From Rhodoplanes sp963840055 (GTDB lineage: Bacteria; Pseudomonadota; Alphaproteobacteria; Rhizobiales; Xanthobacteraceae): 64,000 nt of DNA. The stretch is from contig CAWIXM010000022.1 of assembly GCA_963840055.1 (NCBI GenBank), forward strand, positions 62,001-126,000. Direction: 5' to 3'. Within the stretch, counting starts at the first letter, position 1; every line of letters begins with the position of its first letter. The notes under the pieces are model-generated. The model did not search any database. It was given only the letters and a program-made list of their open reading frames with translations, and had not been told where the DNA came from. This document shows, one piece after another, positions 26,984-37,300 of this stretch. The translations under genes and the position numbers were made by a program.

Positions 26984-27835
26984 ATGTCGCAGAAAACCGT
27001 TGATCCCCGCCCTGACGCTATCGTTGCCGTCGGTTCCGTGCGTTTTGGCAACGCGCTTCCCTTGGCGCTGATTGCGGGGCCGTGCCAGCTCGAGAGCCGG
27101 GCGCATGCTCTGGAGATGGCTTCTGCGCTCAAGGAAATCGCGGCGGAGACAGGCGTCGGGCTCGTCTACAAGACCTCCTTCGACAAGGCGAACCGCACCA
27201 GCGCCGGAAGCTCGCGAGGCCTCGGTCTCGACCAGTCGCTGCCGATCTTCGCTGAAATCAGAGAAAAGCTCGGCCTTCCCGTCCTCACCGACGTGCATGA
27301 GACGTGGCAATGCGCGCGCGTCGCCGAGGTTGTGGACGTGTTGCAGATCCCCGCCTTCCTCTGCCGGCAAACCGATCTCCTGATTGCGGCGGCCGAGACC
27401 GGCCGCGTAGTGAACGTCAAGAAGGGCCAATTCCTCGCCCCCGGGGACATGGCCAATGTCGTCGCCAAGATCACCGGCGCCGGCAACGTCAGGGTGCTGG
27501 TCACTGAGCGCGGCGTCTCGTTCGGCTACAACACACTCGTATCCGACATGCGGGCGCTGCCGATCCTCGCCCGCACGACCGGCGCGCCGGTCATCTTCGA
27601 CGCCACGCATTCGGTGCAGCAGCCGGGCGGGCAGGGGACTGCGTCGGGAGGCGAGCGGGAGTTCGTGCCGGTGCTGGCCCGCGCCGCGGTCGCGGTCGGC
27701 GTCGCCGGCTTGTTCATCGAGACGCATCAGGATCCGGACCGCGCTCCCTCCGACGGCCCCAACATGGTGCCGCTGAAAGAGATGGCCGGGCTCCTGCGGA
27801 CGCTGGTCGCCTTCGACCGGCTTGCCAAGGCATGA
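26984..27835 (+). CDS. kdsA: 3-deoxy-8-phosphooctulonate (KDO-8-P) synthase
   Basis: Condenses arabinose 5-phosphate with PEP to make KDO-8-P for lipopolysaccharide inner core. 283 aa from the ATG at 26984; the open frame runs 18 codons further up but conserved sequence begins after this Met. Motifs: 'LALIAGPCQLESRAHALEMA', 'YKTSFDKANRTS', 'PVLTDVHE', 'LQIPAFLCRQTDLL', 'NVKKGQFLAPGDM' and 'FDATHSVQQPGGQG'. The following transporter overlaps its stop by 4 bp. Confidence 0.97.
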   Translation: MSQKTVDPRPDAIVAVGSVRFGNALPLALIAGPCQLESRAHALEMASALKEIAAETGVGLVYKTSFDKANRTSAGSSRGLGLDQSLPIFAEIREKLGLPVLTDVHETWQCARVAEVVDVLQIPAFLCRQTDLLIAAAETGRVVNVKKGQFLAPGDMANVVAKITGAGNVRVLVTERGVSFGYNTLVSDMRALPILARTTGAPVIFDATHSVQQPGGQGTASGGEREFVPVLARAAVAVGVAGLFIETHQDPDRAPSDGPNMVPLKEMAGLLRTLVAFDRLAKA

Positions 27836-29052
27836 ACAAGCAGCCATCGCCCGAGCCATCCACGGAGGCCGCGCTGCCCGACGAGCGCGAGCCGCCGGGA
27901 GCGGCGCGGGTGTTGACCACCGCCGCTTTGGCGATTTTTGCGAGCAGCCTGTTCATCCGTGCGGTCGATCCCGTGATTCCGCAGATCGCCGGCGATCTTG
28001 ATTTGGACACCGGGACGGTCGCGCTGCTGTCGAGCGCCTTCGCGCTTCCCTATGCCCTGGTGCAGCCGGTGCTCGGCGCGCTCGCCGACGCGCTCGGCAA
28101 GGCGCGGCTGATGAATGTCGCGATCGGGATCAGCGCGTTAGCGGGCGCGATCGGCGCAACCGCACCGAATTTCTCCGTGCTGCTCGGCTCCCGCATCCTG
28201 GCCGGCGCGGCCGCCGGCGGCATTTTTCCGATCGCGCTTGCGCTGGCCGGCGATCTTGTGCCGGTCGCGCAGCGGCAGGTGGCGATCGGCCGGATGCTTG
28301 CCGCCGCCATGCTCGGCAATCTGCTCGGCTCCCCTTTCGCTGGCTTGGTCGGCGACGCGATCGGCTGGCGCGGCGTGTTTGCTCTCGTGACGCTGATCGC
28401 CGTGGTCGCCTTTGTCGCCGTGTTGTTCGGTTTCCGCGTCATGGTCGATCAGCGTCGGCGCTTCGATCTCGCGGCGGTCGGCACCGGCTTTCAGACTATC
28501 CTGCGTAATCCCCTCGCCAAGATTTGCTTCTCGGCGGTCCTGCTCGAAGGCATTGGCGTGTTTGGCGTGTTTCCCTATGTCGCCGCGCTGCTGGTCGCGC
28601 GGGGCGAGGATCGGGCGATCATCGCCGGCTTGGTCATCGCCGGGTTCGGGATCGGTGGGATCATCTATTCATTCACTGTCTCGACGCTGCTTGGCCGTTT
28701 CGGGGAGCAGCACATGATGCTGGGCGGGGGCATGGTCATCGCGGCGGCACTCCTCGTCGTTGCGACGGGCCTGCCCTGGCCGGTCGAGTTTCTTGCCTTC
28801 ATGGCGCTGGGACTCGGCTTCTATTCGCTGCACGGGGTCATCCAGGTCTACGCAACCGAGCTCGCGCCGCATGCGCGCGGTCTGGCCATGTCACTGCACT
28901 CGGCTTTCTTTTTTCTCGGGCAGGGGCTTGGACCGATCGGTTATCGTTACGGCCTCGCCACCATCGGCCTTGCCAAAACGAATGCGCTTGCCGGCCTGAC
29001 GCTGGTGCTTGTGGGAATCATGTGCGCTCATTTTCTGAGGCGTAAGCGCTAA
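27832..29052 (+). CDS. MFS transporter (AraJ/CmlA-like drug or sugar exporter family)
   Basis: Secondary transporter of the major facilitator superfamily. 406 aa with about 12 membrane helices. The MFS motif region after helix 2 is seen as 'PVLGALADALGKARLMNVAIG', and 'LLGSPFAGLVGDAIGWRGVFALVTLIAVVAFVAVLFGFR' covers helices 5-6 with the exporter-type GxxxGPxxGG-like motif replaced by GSPFAGL. Substrate unknown. The ATGA overlap with kdsA indicates coupling, but no functional link with KDO is evident. Confidence 0.9.
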   Translation: MNKQPSPEPSTEAALPDEREPPGAARVLTTAALAIFASSLFIRAVDPVIPQIAGDLDLDTGTVALLSSAFALPYALVQPVLGALADALGKARLMNVAIGISALAGAIGATAPNFSVLLGSRILAGAAAGGIFPIALALAGDLVPVAQRQVAIGRMLAAAMLGNLLGSPFAGLVGDAIGWRGVFALVTLIAVVAFVAVLFGFRVMVDQRRRFDLAAVGTGFQTILRNPLAKICFSAVLLEGIGVFGVFPYVAALLVARGEDRAIIAGLVIAGFGIGGIIYSFTVSTLLGRFGEQHMMLGGGMVIAAALLVVATGLPWPVEFLAFMALGLGFYSLHGVIQVYATELAPHARGLAMSLHSAFFFLGQGLGPIGYRYGLATIGLAKTNALAGLTLVLVGIMCAHFLRRKR

Positions 29053-29297
29053 GGTAAGCGCGGAGGTAAGCGCTAGGGCGAAAGCGGGACCCGATCGAGG
29101 CGGCCACGCGTCGCGGGCGAGACATTACCGCCACATTCTGTGCTTTCACCGCAACATGTGGATAACTTCGCTCCGCGGGCTCTTCTCAAGGGCACGCGCG
29201 CCAATTTTCCGCCACACGCCTCAACGATTTCCGAGGTGCGCCAGGAACAAAGCCCCATGCGGCGAAGTTCTATGATTGGGGGTGGGACTAGTTAGTA

Positions 29298-31022
29298 ATG
29301 GACGCGAAGACTGGCCTAAAGCGCAAGCTGCCGAGCCGTCACGTGACGGAAGGGCCCGAGCGTGCGCCCCATCGCTCCTATTACTACGCGATGGGTCTCA
29401 CCCAGGCGCAGATCCATCAGCCCTTCGTCGGCGTCGCCACCTGCTGGAACGAAGCGGCCCCCTGTAACATCGCCCTGATGCGGCAAGCCCAGGCCGTCAA
29501 AGCCGGCGTTGCGGCCGCTGGCGGCACGCCGCGCGAATTTTGCACCATCACGGTCACCGACGGGATCGCCATGGGCCACGAGGGCATGAAGTCGTCGCTG
29601 CCCTCGCGCGAAGTGATCGCGGATTCCGTCGAGCTCACGGTGCGCGGCCATGCCTATGACGCGCTGGTGGGCCTCGCCGGCTGCGACAAGTCGCTGCCCG
29701 GAATGATGATGGCGATGTGCCGCCTCAACGTACCGTCGATTTTCATTTACGGCGGGTCGATCCTTCCCGGCACCTTCAAGGGCAAGCCGGTGACGGTCCA
29801 GGACGTGTTCGAGGCGGTCGGCAAGTATTCCGTCGGCGACATGTCCGACGAGGATCTCGACGTGCTCGAACAGAACGCCTGCCCGTCGGCGGGCGCCTGC
29901 GGCGCCCAGTTCACCGCCAACACGATGGCGACGGTTTCGGAAGCGATCGGCCTCGCGCTCCCTTATTCGGCCGGCGCGCCGGCGCCCTACGAAGTGCGCG
30001 ACCATTTCTGCATGACTGCGGGCGAGATGATCGTCGATCTGATCGCGCGGAATCTGCGACCTCGCGAAATTGTGACCCGCGAGGCGCTCGAAAACGCCGC
30101 GGCGGTTGTTGCGGCCTCCGGCGGTTCGACCAATGCTGCTCTGCATTTGCCGGCCATCGCCAACGAGTGCGGCATAAAATTCGATCTGTTCGACGTTGCC
30201 GACGTGTTCAAGCGTACCCCTTATCTCGCAGATTTGAAGCCGGGCGGCCGCTATGTCGCCAAAGATCTGTTTGAGGCTGGGGGAGTTCCGCTGCTCCTAA
30301 AGACTCTCCTGGATCACGGCTATCTGCACGGCCAATGCTTGACCGTGACCGGGCGTACTATGGCCGAGAATTTGAAAAGCGTGGCGTGGAATAAGGATCA
30401 GGACGTCGTGTATCCGGCAAACCGGCCCTTGCTTCCAACGGGCGGGGTCGTCGGTCTCTCCGGCAACCTCGCGCCGGACGGCGCCATCGTGAAAGTTGTC
30501 GCCCTCGAAAGCCTCACCTTCACCGGTCCGGCGCGCTGCTTCGACAGCGAGGAGGCCTGCTTCGAGGCTGTCCGCAAGCGTCAATACGCCGAGGGCGATG
30601 TCCTGGTGATTCGCTACGAGGGCCCGAAAGGCGGCCCCGGAATGCGGGAAATGCTCGCCACCACCGCAGCGCTCTATGGACAGGGTACGGGTGGCAAGGT
30701 CGCACTCATTACCGACGGACGTTTTTCTGGCGCCACCCGCGGCGTCTGCGTCGGCCATGTCGGCCCGGAGGCCGCAGTGGGCGGCCCGATCGCGCTGCTG
30801 CGCGATGACGACATCATCGAGATCGATGCCGAGAACGGCAAACTGAACGTCAGGCTCTCCAAATCCGAATTGGAGGCGCGGGCGCGCAATCTTGCCGTGA
30901 AGCCGCCGGAATTCACCTCCGGCTACCTTTGGAAATACGCCCAGCAGGTGGGGCCGGCCCGGACCGGCGCTGTTACCCACCCGGGGGCCGCAGTTGAGAA
31001 GAAGTGTTATGCGGACGTTTAG
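29298..31022 (+). CDS. ilvD: Dihydroxy-acid dehydratase
   Basis: Dehydrates dihydroxy acids to 2-keto acids in valine, leucine and isoleucine synthesis, using an Fe-S cluster. 574 aa, full length. The cluster cysteines sit in the expected motifs: Cys49 (VATCWNEAAPC), Cys129 (LAGCDKSLPG) and Cys201 (NACPSAGACGAQFTANTM). The C-terminal 'ALITDGRFSGATRGVCVGHVGPEAAVGGPI' is typical. The next gene begins inside its last codons. Confidence 0.97.
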   Translation: MDAKTGLKRKLPSRHVTEGPERAPHRSYYYAMGLTQAQIHQPFVGVATCWNEAAPCNIALMRQAQAVKAGVAAAGGTPREFCTITVTDGIAMGHEGMKSSLPSREVIADSVELTVRGHAYDALVGLAGCDKSLPGMMMAMCRLNVPSIFIYGGSILPGTFKGKPVTVQDVFEAVGKYSVGDMSDEDLDVLEQNACPSAGACGAQFTANTMATVSEAIGLALPYSAGAPAPYEVRDHFCMTAGEMIVDLIARNLRPREIVTREALENAAAVVAASGGSTNAALHLPAIANECGIKFDLFDVADVFKRTPYLADLKPGGRYVAKDLFEAGGVPLLLKTLLDHGYLHGQCLTVTGRTMAENLKSVAWNKDQDVVYPANRPLLPTGGVVGLSGNLAPDGAIVKVVALESLTFTGPARCFDSEEACFEAVRKRQYAEGDVLVIRYEGPKGGPGMREMLATTAALYGQGTGGKVALITDGRFSGATRGVCVGHVGPEAAVGGPIALLRDDDIIEIDAENGKLNVRLSKSELEARARNLAVKPPEFTSGYLWKYAQQVGPARTGAVTHPGAAVEKKCYADV

Positions 31023-31908
31023 GTGCGTGACCCTGTTGCTTGGACTGAGCTCGATTCTCGGGCTCTCGTCAGCGGTTGCCTTCGAGTCGAGCCGAGCGCC
31101 GAACGGCATCGCCCCGGCATCGAGCGTCGATGTCTACACCCGCAGCAGTCCGCAGGCGTCCCTTGATCCGAGCGATCTGCAATCGCCCCCCGCATCCCTG
31201 CGTAATCTCACTCCCTTCGAGGCGTTCCGCAACGGGGCGCGAGCTTTGCGCGCTGGCGACGTGAAAAGGGGCATCGTCGCGCTCGAATATGCGGCGGCGA
31301 GCGGTCATCCGATCGCTCAATGGAAGCTCGGCCGCATGTATGCGGACGGCGATGGGGTGAAACAGGATGACCTGCGCGCTTTCGAGTATTTCCGCGAGAT
31401 CGCCGACGCCCACGCCGACGAGAGCCCGGGTACGGCGCGCGCACGGTTCGTATCCAACGCTTTCGTCGCGCTCGGCTTGTATTACTTGGAAGGCATCCCG
31501 AAATCGCCGGTGAAGGCCGATCCCGACCGTGCGCGTGAAATGTTCACCTATGCGGCGTCCTATTTCGGGGACCCCGACGCCCAGTATCACCTCGGCCGGA
31601 TGTATCTCGAAGGCCATGGCGGCGTGAAAGACCCCAAGCAGGCGGCCCGCTGGCTCCAGCTCGCCGCGAACAAGGGTCAGCACCAGGCTCAGGCGCTGCT
31701 CGGCATCCTGTTGTTCAAGGGCGAAGCGGTCGCCCGCCAGGCGGCCCGCGGCCTGATGTGGCTGACGCTTGCGCGCGACGCGGCGACTGCCGACGAGACC
31801 TGGATCGCCGATCTCCATTCCCGCGCCTTCAAGCAGGCGAGTGATGAGGAGCGGGCAACGGCGCTTGCCTATATCGAACGTTGGATCCGCGGCGGCCGCC
31901 GGGACTGA
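31009..31908 (+). CDS. exoR: ExoR-like periplasmic Sel1-repeat regulator
   Basis: ExoR is a periplasmic inhibitor of the ChvG/ExoS-ChvI two-component system, controlling exopolysaccharide and motility in rhizobia. 299 aa from the ATG at 31009, with GAGAAGAAG upstream. A signal peptide (MRTFRCVTLLLGLSSILGLSSAVA) is followed by about 40 variable residues, then at least four Sel1/TPR-like repeats (GRMYADGDGVKQDDLRAFEYF, GLYYLEGIPKSPVKADPDRA, GRMYLEGHGGVKDPKQAARW, ALLGILLFKGEAVARQAARG). The 'GIPKSPVK' loop and the end match my memory of ExoR. It overlaps ilvD by 14 bp. A generic Sel1 protein is the alternative. Confidence 0.75.
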   Translation: MRTFRCVTLLLGLSSILGLSSAVAFESSRAPNGIAPASSVDVYTRSSPQASLDPSDLQSPPASLRNLTPFEAFRNGARALRAGDVKRGIVALEYAAASGHPIAQWKLGRMYADGDGVKQDDLRAFEYFREIADAHADESPGTARARFVSNAFVALGLYYLEGIPKSPVKADPDRAREMFTYAASYFGDPDAQYHLGRMYLEGHGGVKDPKQAARWLQLAANKGQHQAQALLGILLFKGEAVARQAARGLMWLTLARDAATADETWIADLHSRAFKQASDEERATALAYIERWIRGGRRD

Positions 31909-31989
31909 GGCGTCAAGCCGCGGTCCTATCGCCTGACACTCCGCCTGCAGGTCAAGCCCGTCCTGGGGCCGTTCAGCGCCATTTCCGTT

Positions 31990-32093
31990 TAGAGCATTTT
32001 CCGGCGAAGTGGGAACCGGTTCGCCGCAGAAAATGCGACCACTCAAGGACAACCAGAGCGAATTCCGATTCCATTGGAACGGAATTCGCTCTA
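31990..32093. repeat. Dispersed repeat family A, copy 1 (complete)
   Basis: Begins TAGAGCATTTTCCGGCGAAG and ends GGAATTCGCTCTA, so TAGAGC and GCTCTA are terminal inverted repeats. Internal pieces are GTGGGAACCGGTTCGCCGCA, which pairs with the left arm, and CGATTCCATTGGAACGG, a palindrome around CCATTGG. It lies in the exoR-xthA spacer between convergent genes. Other copies are at 38212, 38267, 39575, 44475 and 55748. It resembles the 'GAGCATGATCCGGAAAAGTGG' repeats of Bradyrhizobium relatives. Confidence 0.85.
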
Positions 32094-32137
32094 ACGCCAG
32101 CGCGTGGCAGGCTGCCGTCGTCGACCGTGGGTGCTGA

Positions 32138-32929
32138 CTATTCCTCCATGCGAATGGCGCACCAGACCGGGACATGGTCGGACGGTTTGTCCCAGCCGCG
32201 CACATGTTTGTCGATGCCCGCGGCGGTCAGGCGGTCGGCCGCCTGCGGCGACAGCAGCATGTGATCGATGCGGAGGCCGAGATTGCGTTGCCAGCATCCG
32301 GCCTGATAGTCCCAAAACGTGTAAAGCCCGCTTGCCTCCGAACCGGCGCGGACAGCGTCGGTGAGCCGAAGATTTTTCAGGGCGGAGAACTTCTCCCGGG
32401 TGGCGGGCAGAAACAGGGCATCCTTGGTCCAGGCTTCGGGATTGGCGACGTCCTGCGCGGTCGGAATGACGTTGTAGTCGCCGGCGAGCACCAGCGGCTC
32501 CTCCAGCGCGAGCCGCTCCTGCGCGTAATCGAGAAGTCTATCCATCCATTTGAGTTTGTAGGAATACTTCTCTGCGACGGGATTGCCGTTCGGCAGGTAG
32601 ATGGAAGCGACCCGCACGACGCCTGCCGGCGTCGAGACCACCGCTTCGATGAAGCGCGCATGGTCGTCGGCATGGTCGCCCGGCAGGCGCGGGATTACCT
32701 CGTCGAAGGCGAGGCGGGAAAAGATGGCGACGCCGTTAAACGTCTTCTGCCCGTGCACGGCGACATTGTAGCCGAGCGCCTCGATTGGCTCCCGCGGGAA
32801 CGCCTCGTCCATGCATTTCGTTTCCTGCAGGCAGACTATGTCCGGTCGTCGGTCCTCCAACCAAGATATGAGGTGATCAAGCCGCTGCTTGACCGAATTT
32901 ACGTTCCAGGTCGCTATCAGCATGGGCAT
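32138..32929 (-). CDS. xthA: Exodeoxyribonuclease III
   Basis: AP endonuclease/3'-exonuclease of base-excision repair. 263 aa from the ATG at 32929 (MPMLIATWNVNSVKQRL); a second ATG two codons on is possible. Metal and catalytic motifs: 'TWNVNSVKQRLDHL', 'PDIVCLQETK' with the Glu, 'YLPNGNP', 'LAGDYNVIPTAQDV' and 'LRIDHMLLS...SDHVPVW' with the final Asp-His. Transcribed toward exoR. Confidence 0.97.
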   Translation of the reverse strand: MPMLIATWNVNSVKQRLDHLISWLEDRRPDIVCLQETKCMDEAFPREPIEALGYNVAVHGQKTFNGVAIFSRLAFDEVIPRLPGDHADDHARFIEAVVSTPAGVVRVASIYLPNGNPVAEKYSYKLKWMDRLLDYAQERLALEEPLVLAGDYNVIPTAQDVANPEAWTKDALFLPATREKFSALKNLRLTDAVRAGSEASGLYTFWDYQAGCWQRNLGLRIDHMLLSPQAADRLTAAGIDKHVRGWDKPSDHVPVWCAIRMEE

Positions 32930-33186
32930 CTCGTTTAGCCGCATACGATCCTGCCGGCTACGGCCGCGACAGCGCGACGGCAAGGCGAAGCCGACTATTA
33001 CATTTTGGCAAGCTTTCAGCGACGGGGCTGCGTCCGATAAGCCGACGTGCTACATAGATAAATCGCGACACTGTGGGATGGTTCGCGCGCCGGCCAAGAG
33101 CTGGCCGGTTGCGGGTGCAGCGAGGCCGGGGAGAGGCGAGGCCACGAGGTTCGTTGCACGGGCGAACCCGAGAAAGACCGCGTTTC

Positions 33187-34341
33187 ATGAAAAAGCCTGG
33201 GCTTCTGGTCGCGGCGGCAGCGGTGATGGCGCTTGCGGGCGGCGTGGCGGCCATGCAGTGGTTTGGCGCGAACGAGCGCGCCGCCGCGCAGGCGTCCAAG
33301 ACGGCGCAGCCGCGCGTCGTGTCGGTCGAAGTCGGAAAGGCGGTCAAGAAGAGCGTGCCCGCGATCATCGAGGGGCTCGGAACGGTGACGCCGCTCGCCA
33401 GCGTCGCGGTGCGCACGCGAATCGACAGCGAGATTGTCGGCATTCATTTCACTGATGGCGCGCTGATGGCAGCGGGCGATCTGCTCGTGAGTCTCGACAC
33501 CCGCGCGCTTGAAGCGCAGATCCGCCAGGCGGAAGCCCAGCTCGCACGCGATCAGGCGCAGCTTGCCGGCGCCGAGCGCGACCTGCGGCGCTATACCGAA
33601 CTGGTCGCCCGCCAATCGACCCCACAGGTCAATCTCGACAACGCCCGCACCCAGGTGGATGTGTATCGCGCGGCGATCCGCGCGAGCCAGGCTCTGATCG
33701 ACAATCTCAAGGTCCAGTTGAGCTACTGCATGATCCGCGCGCCGATCAGCGGGCGGATCAGCCAAGCCAACGTGAAGGTCGGCAATCTGGTTCGCATGGC
33801 AGATATCCAGCCGATCGCGACCATCAATCAGGTTGCGCCGGTCTACGTCTCGTTCACGGTCCCGCAACGTGCGCTCCCGGAGGTGCGGGCGGCTTTGGCG
33901 ACCGGTGACGTGCCGGTCGAGGCCGTCGTCCCGGGGGAGGCGCGCCGCGCTACGGGCTCCGTAAGCATGATCGAAAACGCGGTGGATAGCGCCACGGGCA
34001 TGGCGATGATCCGCGCCGCGATGCCGAACAAGGACGAACTTCTCTGGCCGGGCACGCTCGTCACCGCGAGGCTCACGCTGCGGACGGAAGATGCGGTCAC
34101 CGTCCCGGCTGCTGCGGTGCAGGTGAGCCAACAAGGCACATTTGTCTACGTCGTCGCCGACGGGACGGCCCATGTGCGGCCGGTGAAGGTGGCTCGGACG
34201 GAGGGGGGCGAAGCCGTTCTCGAAAGCGGCCTAGTCGGCGGCGAGACCGTCGTCACCGACGGCCACCTCCAGCTCAACGATGGGACGCGCGTCAACCCGC
34301 GCACGCGTCAGGAAGCGCCGGCACGCAAGGCAGGGACATGA
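33187..34341 (+). CDS. RND efflux periplasmic adaptor (membrane fusion protein)
   Basis: Links the inner-membrane pump to an outer-membrane channel. 384 aa from the ATG at 33187: signal/anchor (LLVAAAAVMALAGGVAAMQWF), first lipoyl half, an alpha-helical hairpin (ALEAQIRQAEAQLARDQAQLAGAERDLRRYTELV...SQALIDNLKVQLSYCMIRAPISGRIS), a beta-barrel and a membrane-proximal domain (VPAAAVQVSQQGTFVYVV). MdtA/AcrA-like. It overlaps the pump gene by 4 bp. Confidence 0.94.
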   Translation: MKKPGLLVAAAAVMALAGGVAAMQWFGANERAAAQASKTAQPRVVSVEVGKAVKKSVPAIIEGLGTVTPLASVAVRTRIDSEIVGIHFTDGALMAAGDLLVSLDTRALEAQIRQAEAQLARDQAQLAGAERDLRRYTELVARQSTPQVNLDNARTQVDVYRAAIRASQALIDNLKVQLSYCMIRAPISGRISQANVKVGNLVRMADIQPIATINQVAPVYVSFTVPQRALPEVRAALATGDVPVEAVVPGEARRATGSVSMIENAVDSATGMAMIRAAMPNKDELLWPGTLVTARLTLRTEDAVTVPAAAVQVSQQGTFVYVVADGTAHVRPVKVARTEGGEAVLESGLVGGETVVTDGHLQLNDGTRVNPRTRQEAPARKAGT

Positions 34342-37300
34342 GCCTGTCGGAAACCTGCATTCGCCGCCCGGTGCTGACAACGCTGATCACCGCGTCCATG
34401 CTGGTGTTCGGTTTCTTCGCTTATCGGCTGCTGCCCGTTGCGGCGCTGCCCACGGTCGACTTCCCGATCATTGCCATTACGGCAACCTTGCCCGGCGCGA
34501 GTCCGGAGACGATGGCCGCCTCGGTCGCCTCGCCGATCGAACGCCAGCTGTCGACGATTTCCGGGGTCAGTTCGATGACGTCGAGTTCCTCGCTCGGCTC
34601 GACGCAGATCATCGTTCAGTTCGACCTCAACCGCGATATCGACGGCGCGGCGCTCGATGTGCAGACCGCGCTTTCGGTAGCGCAGCGCCGGTTGCCCGTC
34701 GAGATGACGACGCCGCCGACCTTCAAAAAGGTCAATCCCGGCGACTTTCCCATCCTCTATATCAGCTTGGTCTCGCCGACGCTGCCGCTGTCGACGGTAA
34801 ACGACTATGCAGAGACCACCCTTGCCCAGCAGATTTCGCAGATTCCGGGCGTGGCGCAGGTGCTGGTCTACGGCGCGCAACGTTTCGCCGTCCGGGTGCA
34901 GGTCGATCCGGTCGCCGCCGCGGCCCGCAATATCTCGCTCGAAGACATCCGAAACGTCGTTTCCAAGACGAATTCCAACACCCCCGTGGGCACGATCACG
35001 GGCGACCGCCAGAACGTGACGCTCACCGCCACCGCGGCGATGCTACACGCGGCCGACTATCGCGACGTGGTTGTCGCCTATCGCAACGGCGCGCCGGTCA
35101 AGCTGAGCGACGTCGCGCGCGTCGTCGACAGTGTCGAGAACGACAAGATCGCGAGTTACTTCAACAACGAGCGGGCGATCGTGCTCGCCATCCAGCGCCA
35201 GCCCTCCGCCAACACGGTCGCCGTGGTCGATGCGGTGCGCGAAAATATTCCCTCCTATCGCGCGCAAATCCCGGCCGCGATCCGGATGGAAGTGCTGATG
35301 GACCGCTCGGTCTCGATCCGCGAGTCGGTCTCCGACGTTCAGCACACGCTGTTGATCGCGATTGCCTTGGTCATTCTGGTGATCTTCCTGTTCCTGCGGA
35401 AGGTGCCGGCGACCATCATTCCCGGGCTCGCGGTGCCGGTGTCGCTCGTCGGCACGTTCGCGGCGATGTATGCGCTCGGATTCTCCATCAACAACATGAC
35501 GATGCTGGCGCTCACGCTGTCGGTCGGCTTTGTCGTCGACGACGCCATCGTCATGCTGGAAAATATCGTGCGCCATATCGAAACCGGCATGCGGCCGTTC
35601 GAAGCCGCGCTCAAGGGCGCCCGCGAGATCGGCTTCACCATCATTTCGATCACGCTCTCCCTCATTGCGGTCTTCATCCCAGTCTTGCTGATGGGCGGGC
35701 TCGTGGGCCGGGTGTTTCGCGAATTCGCCGTCACCATCTCGGTCGCGATCCTGATTTCCGGCTTCGTCTCGTTGACGTTGACGCCGATGCTGTGCGCGCG
35801 CCTGTTGGGCAGCGAGCGCCACGAGGCTAAACAAAACCCGGTGCTGCGGCTGTTCGAACGCGCGTTCAATGCCCTGTTGCGGGCCTATGAGTGGTCGCTC
35901 GATCGGGTGCTTCGCCACAAGGCGGCGATGCTCGTCGTGACGATCGCCACCATGCTCGGCACGATCTGGCTCTATATCGTGATTCCCAAGGGGTTCTTCC
36001 CCACCGAGGACACCGGCTTCATCGCGGCGACCGTGGAGGGTCCGGCGGACATTTCTTTCAAGGCGATGTTGGAGCGCCAGCGCCAAATCGCCGAGATTGT
36101 GCGCGCCGATCCCGCCGTCATCTATGTCAACTCGACGGCCGGCTCCGGCGGACCCAATCCAACTACCAACAACGGGCGAATGTTCATCTCCCTCAAGCCG
36201 AAGAAGGAGCGCCAACGCTCGACGGCGGTGATTCAGCGGCTGCGCCAGAAAACGGCCAGCGTCATCGGCATGGCCGTGTATTTCCGGAATGTCCAGAATC
36301 TGAATGTCACCGGGCGCTTTACGAAAGCCGAGTACCAGTACACGTTGCGCTCCAGCGACACGAAAGCTCTGTACCGGATCGCCCCCGAATTGCGCGACAA
36401 GATCGGGCGGCTCGATGGAGTGCGCGACGTCGGCAGCGACCTCTACATCAGCAATCCGCAGATGACGATCGAGATCGACCGCGAGCGCGCGGCCGCTTAC
36501 GGAATCTCGGTCGAGCAGGTTCGTCAGGAGTTGTTCGACGCGTTCGGCACGCGCCAGGTCGCGACCATCTACACGCCGTCGAACGACTACGAAGTGATCC
36601 TGGAGAGCCTGCCGGAGTTTCAGGCCGACCCCTCGGCGCTGTCCAAGATATTCTTGAAAACCGGATTGAGCGGGGCAGGAGCCACCGTCGCCGGCATGGT
36701 CGCGCCGGGCGGCGGTGTCACCGGCGCCACCTCTCCCACCGGGCCGACGGTTCCGCTCTCTGCGGTGACGAAAATCGTGCCGACGGTCGGGTCGCTGCAG
36801 GTCAATCACCAAGGTCAACAGCCCTCGGTGACGATCTCGTTCAGCCTCGCGCCAGAGTTCTCGCTCGGCCAAGCGGTGGATGCGATCCACAAGATCGAGC
36901 GCGAATCGAATCTGCCGGCTTCGATCGTCACCGGTTTCGAAGGATCAGCGCAAGTCTTCCAGGAATCGTTGCGCGGGCAGGGCATTCTCGTGCTTGCCGC
37001 CGTGTTCGCCGCCTATGTCGTGCTCGGCATTCTTTATGAGAGCTTCATTCACCCGATCACGATCATCTCCGGTTTGCCTTCGGCGGGCGTCGGCGCGCTG
37101 TTGACGCTCATGGCGTTCCGCATGGACCTGTCGGTGATCGCCATGATCGGCATCGTCATGCTGGTCGGCATCGTCAAGAAGAACGCGATCATGATGATCG
37201 ACTTCGCGATTGAGCGGCGGCGCGTAGGGCTTGGCGCCGAACCGGCGATCCGCGAAGCATGCCTGTTGCGCTTCCGACCGATCATGATGACGACGTTCGC

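Noticed and set aside
35043..36890. 615-codon open frame antisense to the RND pump
   Set aside because: His/Asp/Arg-rich shadow typical of the reverse frame of GC-rich membrane proteins; the sense gene is certain.
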